A stretch of 64,000 bases of DNA, taken from contig CAYUIQ010000008.1 in assembly GCA_964444795.1 (NCBI GenBank), positions 11,275-75,274 on the forward strand, given 5' to 3'. The notes below the pieces were generated by a model, which did not search any database, had not been told where the DNA came from, and was given only the letters and a program-made list of their open reading frames with translations. The position numbers were made by a program, and so were the translations under genes. This DNA is from JABMRP01 sp964444795. Lineage in GTDB: Bacteria > Planctomycetota > Planctomycetia > Pirellulales > Thermoguttaceae. Below are positions 1-7,763 of the stretch, piece by piece; positions within the stretch are counted from its first letter, which is position 1, and each line of letters starts with the position of its first letter.

Positions 1-555
1 GGCGTGATACGGATACCACATGGGCCGGTACTTCCCGTCGCGATTCTGGAACGTAAGCGTCACGCAATAGTACGCCTCGCCGCCGGGCATCCCCGCCGAT
101 CCGATGGCCTTCCACGTGGGCAGCCCGTCCTTCACGCCGGCAATGCCCATCACGCGCACGTTCGGTGCGCCTCGAGGCACCTTCAGGTAAACGCGATGGT
201 AGACCGGGCCGTTCTCCGTGATGTCGCGGGGCATGATCGCACCGTTAGCGCCTTCGATGGCGTTCTTCACCAAGCACTGCCGGCCGGCAAAGGCCAGCGA
301 CGGATCGGCCGCGAGCCGGTAGACACCTTTCGTGTACGTACTCCACCTCCACCCGCGGTCCTTCAGCGCATCCATCGACGGCAGTTCGTAGTCCTCGCAA
401 AGGATCACGGCGGGGTCTTCTGCGATGCCCTCGTCGTTGGGATACCCGGCCGCGATCCCCAGCATGGCCGGTTCTGCCGCGGGCGACGCGGACTCGGTGC
501 CGGCGGAGTCGCCGACAGGCATCCACGACAACACCAAGATCACGATGGCTCGCAT
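1..555 (-). CDS. Exported protein of unknown function (C-terminus cut by window edge)
   Basis: This minus-strand frame is open from an ATG at 555 to the window edge, giving 185 codons without a stop. The first ~18 residues (MRAIVILVLSWMPVGDSAG) look like a short secretion signal. The following text has balanced, protein-like composition, with stretches such as ILCEDYE, RVYLKVP and AYYCVTLTFQNRDGKY suggesting beta-strands, as in concanavalin-like sandwich proteins. I do not recognise the family. A weak purine tract (GAAGGGACC) lies upstream of the start. The opposite-strand frames here are shadows. The function is unknown; an exported carbohydrate-binding or lyase-type sandwich is only a guess. 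Confidence 0.6.
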   Translation of the reverse strand, partial: MRAIVILVLSWMPVGDSAGTESASPAAEPAMLGIAAGYPNDEGIAEDPAVILCEDYELPSMDALKDRGWRWSTYTKGVYRLAADPSLAFAGRQCLVKNAIEGANGAIMPRDITENGPVYHRVYLKVPRGAPNVRVMGIAGVKDGLPTWKAIGSAGMPGGEAYYCVTLTFQNRDGKYRPMWYPYHA

Positions 556-797
556 AGGTTGGGTCCCTTCGCTCTCTGTTCACGTCTGCTTGCCGGGAAC
601 CTTGCCGGGCGTGTTGTTTCGCGGTCAAGCAGGTGCAGTATTTGTCGAGATGCACCCGCGCGCCAACCCTCGACTCTTTCATGGCATCCGGAACGCTATT
701 CATTGTTCGCGGCCTGACCCTCACGGCCTGCGGCCGTGGTGTGTTGGCCGGCAGGCCCTGCCCCAATTTGGATAGCAATCGTGCTCCGACAGTATAG

Positions 798-1013
798 CTA
801 GCCATGGAGGCGGTAACGCCAAACACCATCCCTATGCCACACACATAACCGAGCACCGGACGCTTTGGCTCGATACACTGCTGCTCGGATATCGTCTTCC
901 TTTACTTGAAACGCATGCGACAACTCCTTCAGTGAATAGTCGTCTTCGTACAAGGCCTCTATTGCAGAGTCAAGCCGTTTCTCCGATGACAAATTGTGAA
1001 GTGCCTTGTCCAT
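798..1013 (-). CDS. Possible small winged-helix-like protein
   Basis: A 71-aa reading starts at the ATG at 1013; a longer frame opens at 1082, but its first 23 residues are encoded by an inverted-repeat region and look non-protein. The middle (DYSLKELSHAFQVKEDDIRAAV) resembles a helix-turn-helix, and the end (ARLCVWHRDGVWRYRL) could be a wing. It lies downstream of the nuclease gene on the same strand, with about 218 bp between them. No convincing ribosome binding site was seen. It may be a real small DNA-binding protein, a remnant, or chance. Confidence 0.3.
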   Translation of the reverse strand: MDKALHNLSSEKRLDSAIEALYEDDYSLKELSHAFQVKEDDIRAAVYRAKASGARLCVWHRDGVWRYRLHG

Positions 1014-1034
1014 AAGTAGTCGGTGGGGGTCGGT

Positions 1035-1136
1035 GGGGTCAGACTCGGAATTCAGATTTGAGGGCTTTTCAATCGCCGCCACCTTCCACGCTACATCTCA
1101 GTTCGATTCGGCTAGACGCTTCCGGAGTTTGACCCC
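1035..1136. repeat. Imperfect inverted repeat, ~16-bp arms
   Basis: GGGGTCAGACTCGGAA at 1035-1050 faces TCCGGAGTTTGACCCC at 1121-1136, whose reverse complement is GGGGTCAAACTCCGGA. The arms enclose about 70 bp. It sits between the nuclease gene and the possible small ORF. The arms could be degenerate ends of a small non-autonomous element or a long hairpin; no transposase is present. Confidence 0.4.
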
Positions 1137-1230
1137 GACGATACGTTCAATCCCGAATCCCCAGTCTCACCCCGGCGACGATTTGCGGGTGCAACGACGT
1201 TGTTGCGCGTCATTCCGGGGACCTGCTCCA

Positions 1231-2004
1231 TTATAAACCGGTTGGGCGGATGAACGTGATTACCTTCAAGTCGTCGTTTGAGTGAGAATTCAAATCAGTC
1301 TCTATTCCCCGATGATTGGCAATTCTTCCTTCGGGGTCATACACGAAGCACACCAAGAGCTGACATTCGGGATGAGCTTGGTAGCGCCGAATATCGATTA
1401 TGAGCTGATCACCAAGTTCCTTGGCATTCAGTCCCGGTCGCGTCTTCTTCACTTCGATTACCAGTTTTTCGTTCTTGAGCAGGAAATCCATTCTGGCGCT
1501 CTTGCCCGCGTAACTGGGAGTCCATTCTTCCGCCCGAATGTCGTCAAAATCCACGACTAATAGAGAATGCAGCAGATCCTGGACGTCGTACTCGTCCTTA
1601 ACCTGCAGAGTTCCTCGGTTATTGTGTCGCGCACGCAGCTGACGGGCCACGAGATGAAAGCGGCTGCATATCTGTTCGACGCGCACCATGGGGCCTGCAC
1701 TTGGCTGGTTGGTGTACGGTGTGAGGCGCCGCAGCAAGAGTTGTGCCGAATTTGAAATCTCTCGTAGTTTTGCGTGCTCTTCGGAAGAGAAACCAATTCC
1801 GTGTCCTGCCCTGCGGCGTTCCGGAACGGGATCGATCGGTTGAATATCTGCGCAGAGGCCGGCTGCTCTTACTTGTGACAGCAATGTGTTGAATTGATCT
1901 AGATATGTCTGGTAGTTAGGCCAAAACGCTTTGTCAAAGTCTTCTTGTGCGGCAGCCGCAAGCAGGCGTATGTCTTCGATCAGGCTTGCCGAAATCGGGA
2001 CCAT
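1231..2004 (-). CDS. DpnII/MboI-like PD-(D/E)XK nuclease-domain protein
   Basis: A 257-aa protein. Residues 1-130 are mostly helical with no recognised domain. Residues ~130-257 match the PD-(D/E)XK fold as seen in DpnII/MboI-like domains of defence proteins: E139 in a helix (KDEYDVQDLLHSLLV), D173 in ARMDFLL, then E184-V-K186 in LVIEVKKT, followed by a helix with the conserved GDQLIIDIRRYQ and a strand LLVCFVYDPEGRI. All expected metal and catalytic positions are present. An AAGGGG tract precedes the ATG. It follows the unknown gene at 2024-3082 by 19 bp, so the two are likely co-transcribed. No methyltransferase is nearby, which argues against a classical restriction-modification pair. The role as an effector nuclease is inference. 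Confidence 0.75.
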   Translation of the reverse strand: MVPISASLIEDIRLLAAAAQEDFDKAFWPNYQTYLDQFNTLLSQVRAAGLCADIQPIDPVPERRRAGHGIGFSSEEHAKLREISNSAQLLLRRLTPYTNQPSAGPMVRVEQICSRFHLVARQLRARHNNRGTLQVKDEYDVQDLLHSLLVVDFDDIRAEEWTPSYAGKSARMDFLLKNEKLVIEVKKTRPGLNAKELGDQLIIDIRRYQAHPECQLLVCFVYDPEGRIANHRGIETDLNSHSNDDLKVITFIRPTGL

Positions 2005-2023
2005 GGCGTACCCCTTGTGTGAA

Positions 2024-3082
2024 TCATTTTGTCAATGCAAGATCATTGAGAACTTGTGTCCTTGAAGTGACGTGTTCGAATCCCGCCAACTCTCTTTCGA
2101 TTTGCGAAAGTGAATACCGCACAAAGTCATGGTCTATACTGCTTCTGCCTTTCGCGAGTTCCGCCAGTACGCGGGAGAGACGGGTGAGGCACTCCGCCTT
2201 CGTGTACTTACTAGTCCGATCAGGCTGGCTGCCGTCAGAAATCGTCCCGGGTTCAGAGTACTCCGGCAACGAGTTTATTGTAGCAATGAGTTCCTCCGCG
2301 AGGGTAACGACCTGCGGGTCGAGAGCCGCCGTGTCTATTTGACCCACAAGCTGGCGGAAATCGGTCGGCAAACTGTCACGGTCGAACGCCGGCGAAATCG
2401 GCACATCAGATGGTTGCTGCGAATCCGCACCCGCGAGCTTGAGAAGCAGGTCGTATGATGATGGATTGCTCAACGCCTTGACTGCTTCGATGAGACCACG
2501 GAAGTGAGTGAATTCCTCCACGTCTGCTGAGTCACAGACGAACTCGACGTCCGAAGCCCGAAAACGTGAGTCGCGGAATCTGGTTTCGTCTATTACGAAC
2601 GAGCAGTCGATTTGAAACGAGCAGTCTCTGCGTGGGTAGCCGGGGCGAAGCCGAAGATATAGTAGGAAACGGCGATAAGCCGGATCCTTGACCAGAGTGG
2701 CGACCGAATCAGTGTCCGACGAAAAATCGGTTCTCAGGCGGAATCTTTGCGGCGCTGCATTCTGCGGGAGAAGTAGGCAGTACATCCCGACACCGCCGTA
2801 CTCACTGATCGGGATGTTCGACCACTCCTGGTAGAATTCAGTCGACCCGCCGGGCTGAGCGCGATATTGAGATCCGTTGCGCAGATTCTCGCGGATATAG
2901 TGACTTACTTCCAACCGGTCTCTGTTTGACAAAATGGTGAATGCCTGTTCGTCCAGCGGCCGCTCATATCCGACTTCCGGGAAGTCGATGAGCAATGGGT
3001 CACCGCCGGTGTCGCGGATTATGCTGGTGTGAAGTTCCCCTTGCTTGTCAAGGGTCTGAATGATGACCTTGTCGGCGAACAT
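2024..3082 (-). CDS. Protein of unknown function, partner of the PD-(D/E)XK gene
   Basis: A 352-aa soluble protein with no signal peptide or membrane segment. I recognise no family. The N-terminal half alternates strands and helices (FADKVIIQTLDKQ, YGGVGMYCLLLPQN); residues ~135-190 form a beta-rich stretch (RRFLLYLRLRP, FQIDCSFVIDE); the C-terminal third is helical. TAGGAG lies 7-8 nt before the ATG. The gene has its own sigma70-like promoter about 95 bp upstream, inside the duplicated module, and leads directly into the nuclease gene with a 19-bp gap. The pairing suggests a sensor or regulatory subunit for the nuclease, but nothing in the sequence proves this. Confidence 0.6.
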   Translation of the reverse strand: MFADKVIIQTLDKQGELHTSIIRDTGGDPLLIDFPEVGYERPLDEQAFTILSNRDRLEVSHYIRENLRNGSQYRAQPGGSTEFYQEWSNIPISEYGGVGMYCLLLPQNAAPQRFRLRTDFSSDTDSVATLVKDPAYRRFLLYLRLRPGYPRRDCSFQIDCSFVIDETRFRDSRFRASDVEFVCDSADVEEFTHFRGLIEAVKALSNPSSYDLLLKLAGADSQQPSDVPISPAFDRDSLPTDFRQLVGQIDTAALDPQVVTLAEELIATINSLPEYSEPGTISDGSQPDRTSKYTKAECLTRLSRVLAELAKGRSSIDHDFVRYSLSQIERELAGFEHVTSRTQVLNDLALTK

Positions 3083-3145
3083 ATCTCGCTCCTATTTGGC
3101 GTTTTCTCGTCACGCGTAACTCACCATTCCACACAAAATCTCCAC

Positions 3146-3214
3146 TTGCCGGGGACGTGAGCCCCGCGGATTCCGGCAGTATAGTGGCGTAATGCGTGGG
3201 CAGTCAACTACTTG
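3146..3214 (-). repeat. Duplicated promoter module, copy A
   Basis: This 69-bp stretch aligns without gaps to 4750-4818, with 60 of 69 positions identical by eye. It starts with TTGCCGGGGACGTG in both copies. Similarity fades but continues a further ~20 bp towards the downstream gene. Copy A lies upstream of the unknown/nuclease pair and copy B upstream of the Gfo/Idh/MocA gene, in the same orientation. Confidence 0.85.
3178..3207 (-). promoter_or_regulatory. Sigma70-like promoter for the nuclease module
   Basis: Read on the minus strand: TTGACT (3207-3202), an 18-bp spacer, TATACT (3183-3178). Both hexamers are near consensus, and both are conserved exactly in copy B while the spacer has changed. 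The start codon of the downstream gene is at 3082, leaving a leader of about 90 nt. Confidence 0.6.
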
Positions 3215-3362
3215 CGCCGACTTGCCCGTGGGGGTGTTTTGCCGAGGCGTACAGCGGACTGACATAACACCTGGATCACCGTGGCTATGTTGACGTGTAT
3301 AAAACGGGAATCGGGTCATGACTCAGCGCCTCCAGCGGCTACGGAACGTGCTGAGCCCGCCG

Positions 3363-4697
3363 CTAGATCCACCCCATTTCATCGCGTGGGGCGAGCCGGC
3401 GCATGAACATGCTCTTGTCGGCTTCCTCGTCGTTGGTGATCTTCATGTTCTTCGCGTCCCAGAGCAGCTTCCTGCCGGGATTTGTAAGGGCCACGTCGCC
3501 AAGAATCAGGGTCTCCATGAACGGGCAGGCATATTCAAAGTTCGACATGGCCTTGCCGCCATCGATGATCGCCTTCGTCCAGTTGCCGGTATGACCACCG
3601 CCGGTGTTGCGCTCGGAAACTCTGGGCGGTTTTTGCGTTGCCAGCATCGCCGCTTCCGGAAAGATCCTGGGACCTTGACTATGGCTGCCGGCAAGCATCG
3701 ATGCCGTCTCGCCGACCATGACGGAGCCGCTGTTCATGAACGGCGCCGCGCGTCCCTCCTCGAGCCGTTTTGGACGCGGGTACGGGATCTCCGGCCCCAG
3801 ATAGTACTTCATGGTTACCGGCGGCTGGTCGCCCCTGGCCGCGAACTCCCAGGTGATCACACCGGCAATCGGTAGAGCACCGGGGAACCTGCCATGCTTT
3901 TCCTCGACCTCGGCCTCCACGGAGATCGGGGCACCCAACTCGAGTGAATAGTTTGCAGGATCCAGAATGTGGGTTGCCATGTCGCCAATCACACCGCTGA
4001 AATGGCTGAAACGAATCCATTCCCGGTTCATGTAACTCGTGCTGAACGGTATTTCCTCGGCCCTGTTCAGCCAGAGATTCCAGTCCAGGGTCTTCGGAAT
4101 GACCGACCCCTGCACCGGCTGTACCAAGGTCCCGTAGTTCTTCCTGCTATAACCGATAACCTCCGTGACCTTCCCGATGGAACCGCCCTTGATCCAGTCC
4201 CTGATCATGGCGGTCGACTCCGCCGAATGTCCCTGGTTGCCCATTTGGGTCACTACTTTGTGTTTCCGAGACGCTTCAGAGAGAATGCGCGCCTCGTTGA
4301 CCGTATGACAGAGAGGTTTCTCGGCGTATAGGTGCTTGCCTCGCTTCATGAAATACATACAGACCGCAAAGCGCGCGTGATCGGGCGTTGCCGTGCAAAC
4401 AGCATCGATATCCTTTCCGATCTCGTCGAACATTTTCCGGTAATCGCGCCAGCGCTTCACTTCAGTCGAAGGATAATGCTTCCCGCTCCATGCTTCGTCG
4501 GGATCCGCAATGCCGATGATATTGTGACCTCGCAGAGCCCTCAGATCACCCGAGCCCTGACGGCCGATTCCAACACCCACGATGTTCAGCTTACCGTTCG
4601 GCGACGGACCCTCCGCCTGGATGTTGAACGGAGCGACTCCCGCGGCCGATGCCGCCAGTGCCGTCTTAAGAAAAGTACGACGTTTGATTGATTGCAT
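3363..4697 (-). CDS. Gfo/Idh/MocA-family oxidoreductase with Tat signal
   Basis: A 444-aa protein. The N-terminus carries a twin-arginine signal (KRRTFLKTALAASAAG), so it is exported folded, with its nucleotide. The Rossmann part follows: KLNIVGVGIGRQGSGDL with the glycine-rich loop, then AVCTATPDHARFAV and the family motif EKP in YAEKPLCHTVNEA. The C-terminal half is the usual oxidoreductase sheet domain, with the GDMATHILDPANY segment. AGGAGG sits 8 nt upstream of the ATG. Members use NAD(P) to oxidise or reduce sugars or polyols; exported planctomycete versions are common and their substrates mostly unknown. It has its own promoter in copy B of the duplicated module. Confidence 0.9.
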   Translation of the reverse strand: MQSIKRRTFLKTALAASAAGVAPFNIQAEGPSPNGKLNIVGVGIGRQGSGDLRALRGHNIIGIADPDEAWSGKHYPSTEVKRWRDYRKMFDEIGKDIDAVCTATPDHARFAVCMYFMKRGKHLYAEKPLCHTVNEARILSEASRKHKVVTQMGNQGHSAESTAMIRDWIKGGSIGKVTEVIGYSRKNYGTLVQPVQGSVIPKTLDWNLWLNRAEEIPFSTSYMNREWIRFSHFSGVIGDMATHILDPANYSLELGAPISVEAEVEEKHGRFPGALPIAGVITWEFAARGDQPPVTMKYYLGPEIPYPRPKRLEEGRAAPFMNSGSVMVGETASMLAGSHSQGPRIFPEAAMLATQKPPRVSERNTGGGHTGNWTKAIIDGGKAMSNFEYACPFMETLILGDVALTNPGRKLLWDAKNMKITNDEEADKSMFMRRLAPRDEMGWI

Positions 4698-4749
4698 GGT
4701 ACTGGCCTCCTTTTGTTTGCATGAGCATTATTCTACACACAACCGCTCG

Positions 4750-4818
4750 TTGCCGGGGACGTGCGTTCCGAGGATTCCGACAGTATAGTGGCGTCATGCG
4801 AGGGTAGTCAACTGCTTG
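4750..4818 (-). repeat. Duplicated promoter module, copy B
   Basis: Second copy of the 69-bp module found at 3146-3214 (60 of 69 identical). A 13-bp piece of the same sequence, TCCGACAGTATAG (4776-4788), recurs at 785-797 upstream of the partial gene ending at 555, which hints at a third, decayed copy. Confidence 0.85.
4782..4811 (-). promoter_or_regulatory. Sigma70-like promoter for the Gfo/Idh/MocA gene
   Basis: On the minus strand: TTGACT (4811-4806), an 18-bp spacer, TATACT (4787-4782). It is identical in hexamers and spacing to the promoter at 3178-3207. The downstream ATG is at 4697. Confidence 0.6.
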
Positions 4819-4872
4819 ACTCCCCGGGGGGAATCTGGCCCGTTCCGCATTCCACCGTCTGGCGACAACAGT

Positions 4873-6216
4873 CTACAAGCTCCAACCCTCCCGATACGGC
4901 CGGCTAATCAGCGGTTGCGCCCCGGGGCAGTCTTTGACTTGCATCTTCTCGGCGTCCCACTCGATTCGCTTGCCCACGCGTAACGCCACGTTGCCCAACA
5001 GCGCCATCTCGGCGAGTCGGGAAGCGCGGTCGAAATTCGACTTCGTGGGCAGACCGAACTTGCAGCCGGCGATCCATTCCTTGTGATGGTCCACGCCTCC
5101 GGTCGCCTGAACAATATCGGCGACTTCCTTGTTATCGCCGAACCGGTCCTCGGGCAACAGCTTCCAACTGGTGCCGAAGGCGCACGTTTGGAGAAACTTG
5201 CCCTTCTCGCCGATCAGGAGCACGCCGTTGCCGGGCATTGTCGCGCCTTCGAGCCACTCCTTCGGTGGTCGAGTGCCCCCGAATTCCGGGCCATCGTACC
5301 AGGTCAGTTTCACCGGCGGCAACTCGCCCCTGGCGGAAAACTCCCAACGGACGATGCTCCACTTGGGGTACGTCGCGTCGTTCATCGGGAAGCTCTCCGC
5401 TTCGACACTCGTTGGATTCTCCAACTTCATCGCCCAGGCCGGCAGGTTCATCGTATGACAGCCCATGTCGCCAAGGGCTCCGGTGCCAAATTCCTGCCAC
5501 ATGCGCCACCGGCCGGGCAGGTAGGTCGGATGATAAGGTCGCTTGGCCGCCGGCCCGAGCCAAAGGTCCCAATCCAGCCCGGTCGGAACGGGCGGCGTGT
5601 CCCGCGGACGCTCTTCGCCTTGGGCCCAGCCGTTCCAGGGCCGGTCGCTCCAGACGTGGATCTCGCGGACCTTGCCGATGATGCCCGCCTGCAACACCTT
5701 GACTCCGCTGCGCAGACCCGCGGACGCCGTCCCCTGATTGCCCATCTGCGTGGCTACCTTGTGCCGGGCGGCCGTTTCGCGGACCACTCGCGCCTCTTGC
5801 ACACACCAGGTCAGCGGCTTCTCACAGTAGCAATGCTTGCCCATCTTCATGGCCGTCACGCTGGCCACGGCATGTGTATGATCGGGCGTGCTGACGACCA
5901 CGGCGTCAATTTGCTTGTCGAGTTCGTTGAGCATTCCGCGGAAGTCTCGATACCTCTTGGCGCGAGGAAATTTTCCAAACGCCCCGGCCGCGCGGCGCTC
6001 GTCGACGTCGCAGATGGCCACGATGTTCTCCGTGCTCACACCCTGAAGGTTGGTAGCGCCGCGTCCGCCGGGTCCGATGACGGCAACGTTCAGTTTACCG
6101 TTGGGCGATCGGGAATCACCCGACGCCGGTGCGGCGAGCGTACTGAAGACTCCGGCGGCCGAGCCAGTCAAGGCCGCTTGCCGAAGAAACTGCCGGCGGG
6201 TCAAGCGATCGGCCAT
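4873..6216 (-). CDS. Gfo/Idh/MocA-family oxidoreductase with Tat signal
   Basis: A 447-aa protein. The twin-arginine signal reads TRRQFLRQAALTGSAAG, followed by KLNVAVIGPGGRGATNL (nucleotide-binding loop), VVVSTPDHTHAVASVTAMKM and the EKP motif in YCEKPLTWCVQEA. The C-terminal domain includes GTGALGDMGCHTMNLPAWA, the usual signature of the planctomycete subgroup. AGGAGGAG lies ~9 nt before the ATG. It follows the propeller gene at 6259-7329 by 42 bp on the same strand, so the two are probably an operon, fitting a role in oxidising a sugar released outside the cytoplasm. The exact substrate is unknown. Confidence 0.9.
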   Translation of the reverse strand: MADRLTRRQFLRQAALTGSAAGVFSTLAAPASGDSRSPNGKLNVAVIGPGGRGATNLQGVSTENIVAICDVDERRAAGAFGKFPRAKRYRDFRGMLNELDKQIDAVVVSTPDHTHAVASVTAMKMGKHCYCEKPLTWCVQEARVVRETAARHKVATQMGNQGTASAGLRSGVKVLQAGIIGKVREIHVWSDRPWNGWAQGEERPRDTPPVPTGLDWDLWLGPAAKRPYHPTYLPGRWRMWQEFGTGALGDMGCHTMNLPAWAMKLENPTSVEAESFPMNDATYPKWSIVRWEFSARGELPPVKLTWYDGPEFGGTRPPKEWLEGATMPGNGVLLIGEKGKFLQTCAFGTSWKLLPEDRFGDNKEVADIVQATGGVDHHKEWIAGCKFGLPTKSNFDRASRLAEMALLGNVALRVGKRIEWDAEKMQVKDCPGAQPLISRPYREGWSL

Positions 6217-6258
6217 TGGTCCACTCCTCCTGGTGACTGTTGGGGTAATGTCGACGGC

Positions 6259-7329
6259 TTAGCGATTCTTGGGAAACTCGACCGGCTCGGGTAGTTTCTC
6301 CGGCGCGGGGACGGGCCGTCCGTCCTTCCAGTCGATCGGCACAACCGATAGGTGCCATGTCTTGCCGCGGTTACCGTTGCCCTGGTAGAAGAGGTAATCC
6401 TGCCCATCGTCGTCCTGGAAAAGGAACGGATGGCCGGACTCGCTCGAGTTCCAACTGCCGGGTGGTCCGTTGGGCACCAGCGGTTTATCCGACAGCCGTT
6501 TGAAATTCACGCCGTCGTCACTCACCGCCACGCCGATCTGCTGCGGGTCGTTGTTGTAACCCCCGGCGTAGAACATGTAGAGCCGGCCATCATGTCGGGC
6601 CATCGCCGCGGCCTCGATACAGCGCCGCTCCCAAGCAAGATCGAGGTCTCGGTCATCCAGTTTCGTCGGTACGGTCGGGGTAAGGATCGGCCCGTCGGGG
6701 TTGAGTTGAATCCAGTGCTCGCGCGAGAAGTCGCTATGAAGCGGCGCCGCGGATACACCCTGCATCTGGATCTTCATCGTCGGATCTCGTGTCGCCCAGT
6801 ACAGCAGAAGCTTGTCGCCATGGGGGATGACGTCCGCGTCGATTGCGCGGCCGACGGTCCACTGGCCGGTCGGGCGGAAGATCGGATTGGTTGAATTTCG
6901 CGTGAAGTCCAGCCCGTCATCAGACCAGGCGTGACAGATCGCGTCCCGCTTTCCGTTACCGTAGGTTTGGTAGAACAGATGGACCTTATCCCCCAGCACG
7001 ATGGCACCCGGAGCGGTGAAGCCCTTGGCCTCCGCCTCGCCCGTGTTGCGCAGTTCGCCGGCCTTGATCCAATCCACGAGGTTGTCGCTGGTCGCCACGC
7101 CGATGGTCCAACCGGCCGTTGGTTTGTTCTCGTACGGCGACACGGAGTAGTAAAGCCAGTACTTCCCCTTGAACTTCACCACGGCCGGGTCCTTGGAGAA
7201 GGGCCGGCCGCTGACGTCGTCCGCATAGTACATGCGAGGCGCGTCTCTTGGCGGATCGGCGAGCACGCCGAGGGACGACAGGGAAGTGATCAGGGTGATG
7301 ACAGCGATCGTGCTCTTGGTACGTCTCAT
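6259..7329 (-). CDS. GH43-like five-bladed propeller protein, secreted
   Basis: The frame opens at 7374, but the ATG at 7329 begins a clean signal peptide (MRRTKSTIAVITLITSLSSLGVLA) with AAGGGCGG upstream, so I chose it (356 aa). The mature part shows propeller repeats typical of GH43/GH117/GH130-like enzymes: KDPAVVKFKGKYWLYYS, TAPGAIVLGDKVHLFYQ, IDADVIPHGDKLLLYWA, CIEAAAMARHDGRLYMFYAGG and SGHPFLFQDDDGQDYLFYQG. The acidic residues in these blades (D in KDPAV, E in CIEAAA) are where catalytic carboxylates usually sit. It is probably a glycosidase or inactive glycan-binding relative. It leads into the oxidoreductase gene at 6216. Confidence 0.75.
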   Translation of the reverse strand: MRRTKSTIAVITLITSLSSLGVLADPPRDAPRMYYADDVSGRPFSKDPAVVKFKGKYWLYYSVSPYENKPTAGWTIGVATSDNLVDWIKAGELRNTGEAEAKGFTAPGAIVLGDKVHLFYQTYGNGKRDAICHAWSDDGLDFTRNSTNPIFRPTGQWTVGRAIDADVIPHGDKLLLYWATRDPTMKIQMQGVSAAPLHSDFSREHWIQLNPDGPILTPTVPTKLDDRDLDLAWERRCIEAAAMARHDGRLYMFYAGGYNNDPQQIGVAVSDDGVNFKRLSDKPLVPNGPPGSWNSSESGHPFLFQDDDGQDYLFYQGNGNRGKTWHLSVVPIDWKDGRPVPAPEKLPEPVEFPKNR

Positions 7330-7763
7330 CGTTGGGGCCGCCCTTGTGTTGGTGGTCGCTTGATATGCAATCACATTCTACCACCCAGAGCGACTGCGCA
7401 ACATCGACAAGGCCCGATTCGTGCAGGAATTCTTGACGAACAACCGCTCCGGCCCGAGGGTTTGTCTCAGGGCGGCTCCACGCCTGGGTCCTCATTTGGT
7501 CAAACAGGATGGCAGAGATGGGAGACTTGGCGTAATGGCGACCGGGCTACTCGTCGTGGCGGTCCTCGCACGGGATTTGCGCTCCCGTCGCCCGTAACTC
7601 CGCCCAATGCTTGACGCCACTCCACGGCGGCCGTATATTCGGCGGTCGTGAAGGGAATTGCAGACCTGTCCGCCGCAATGGACAATGAGGCGTGAGCAGC
7701 GCTATGAAATATCGAGTGCCGAACGGATCCCCCGCGCGATCACGCTGAGAAACGGAATGGCAC
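7330..7763. other. Divergent intergenic region
   Basis: 434 bp between the minus-strand propeller gene and the plus-strand AOR operon. It must hold the promoters of both. I saw no convincing paired hexamers, no repeat and no coding-like frame beyond short shadows. Confidence 0.5.

Noticed and set aside
722..738. Hairpin CACGGCC-TGC-GGCCGTG
   Set aside because: A 7-bp stem without a T-run and not placed after a gene end; probably chance in GC-rich DNA.
245..856. 203-codon minus-strand frame across the first kilobase
   Set aside because: Only its first ~28 residues are hydrophobic; the rest is arginine-rich text that shadows the exported partial gene at 1-555 in another frame.
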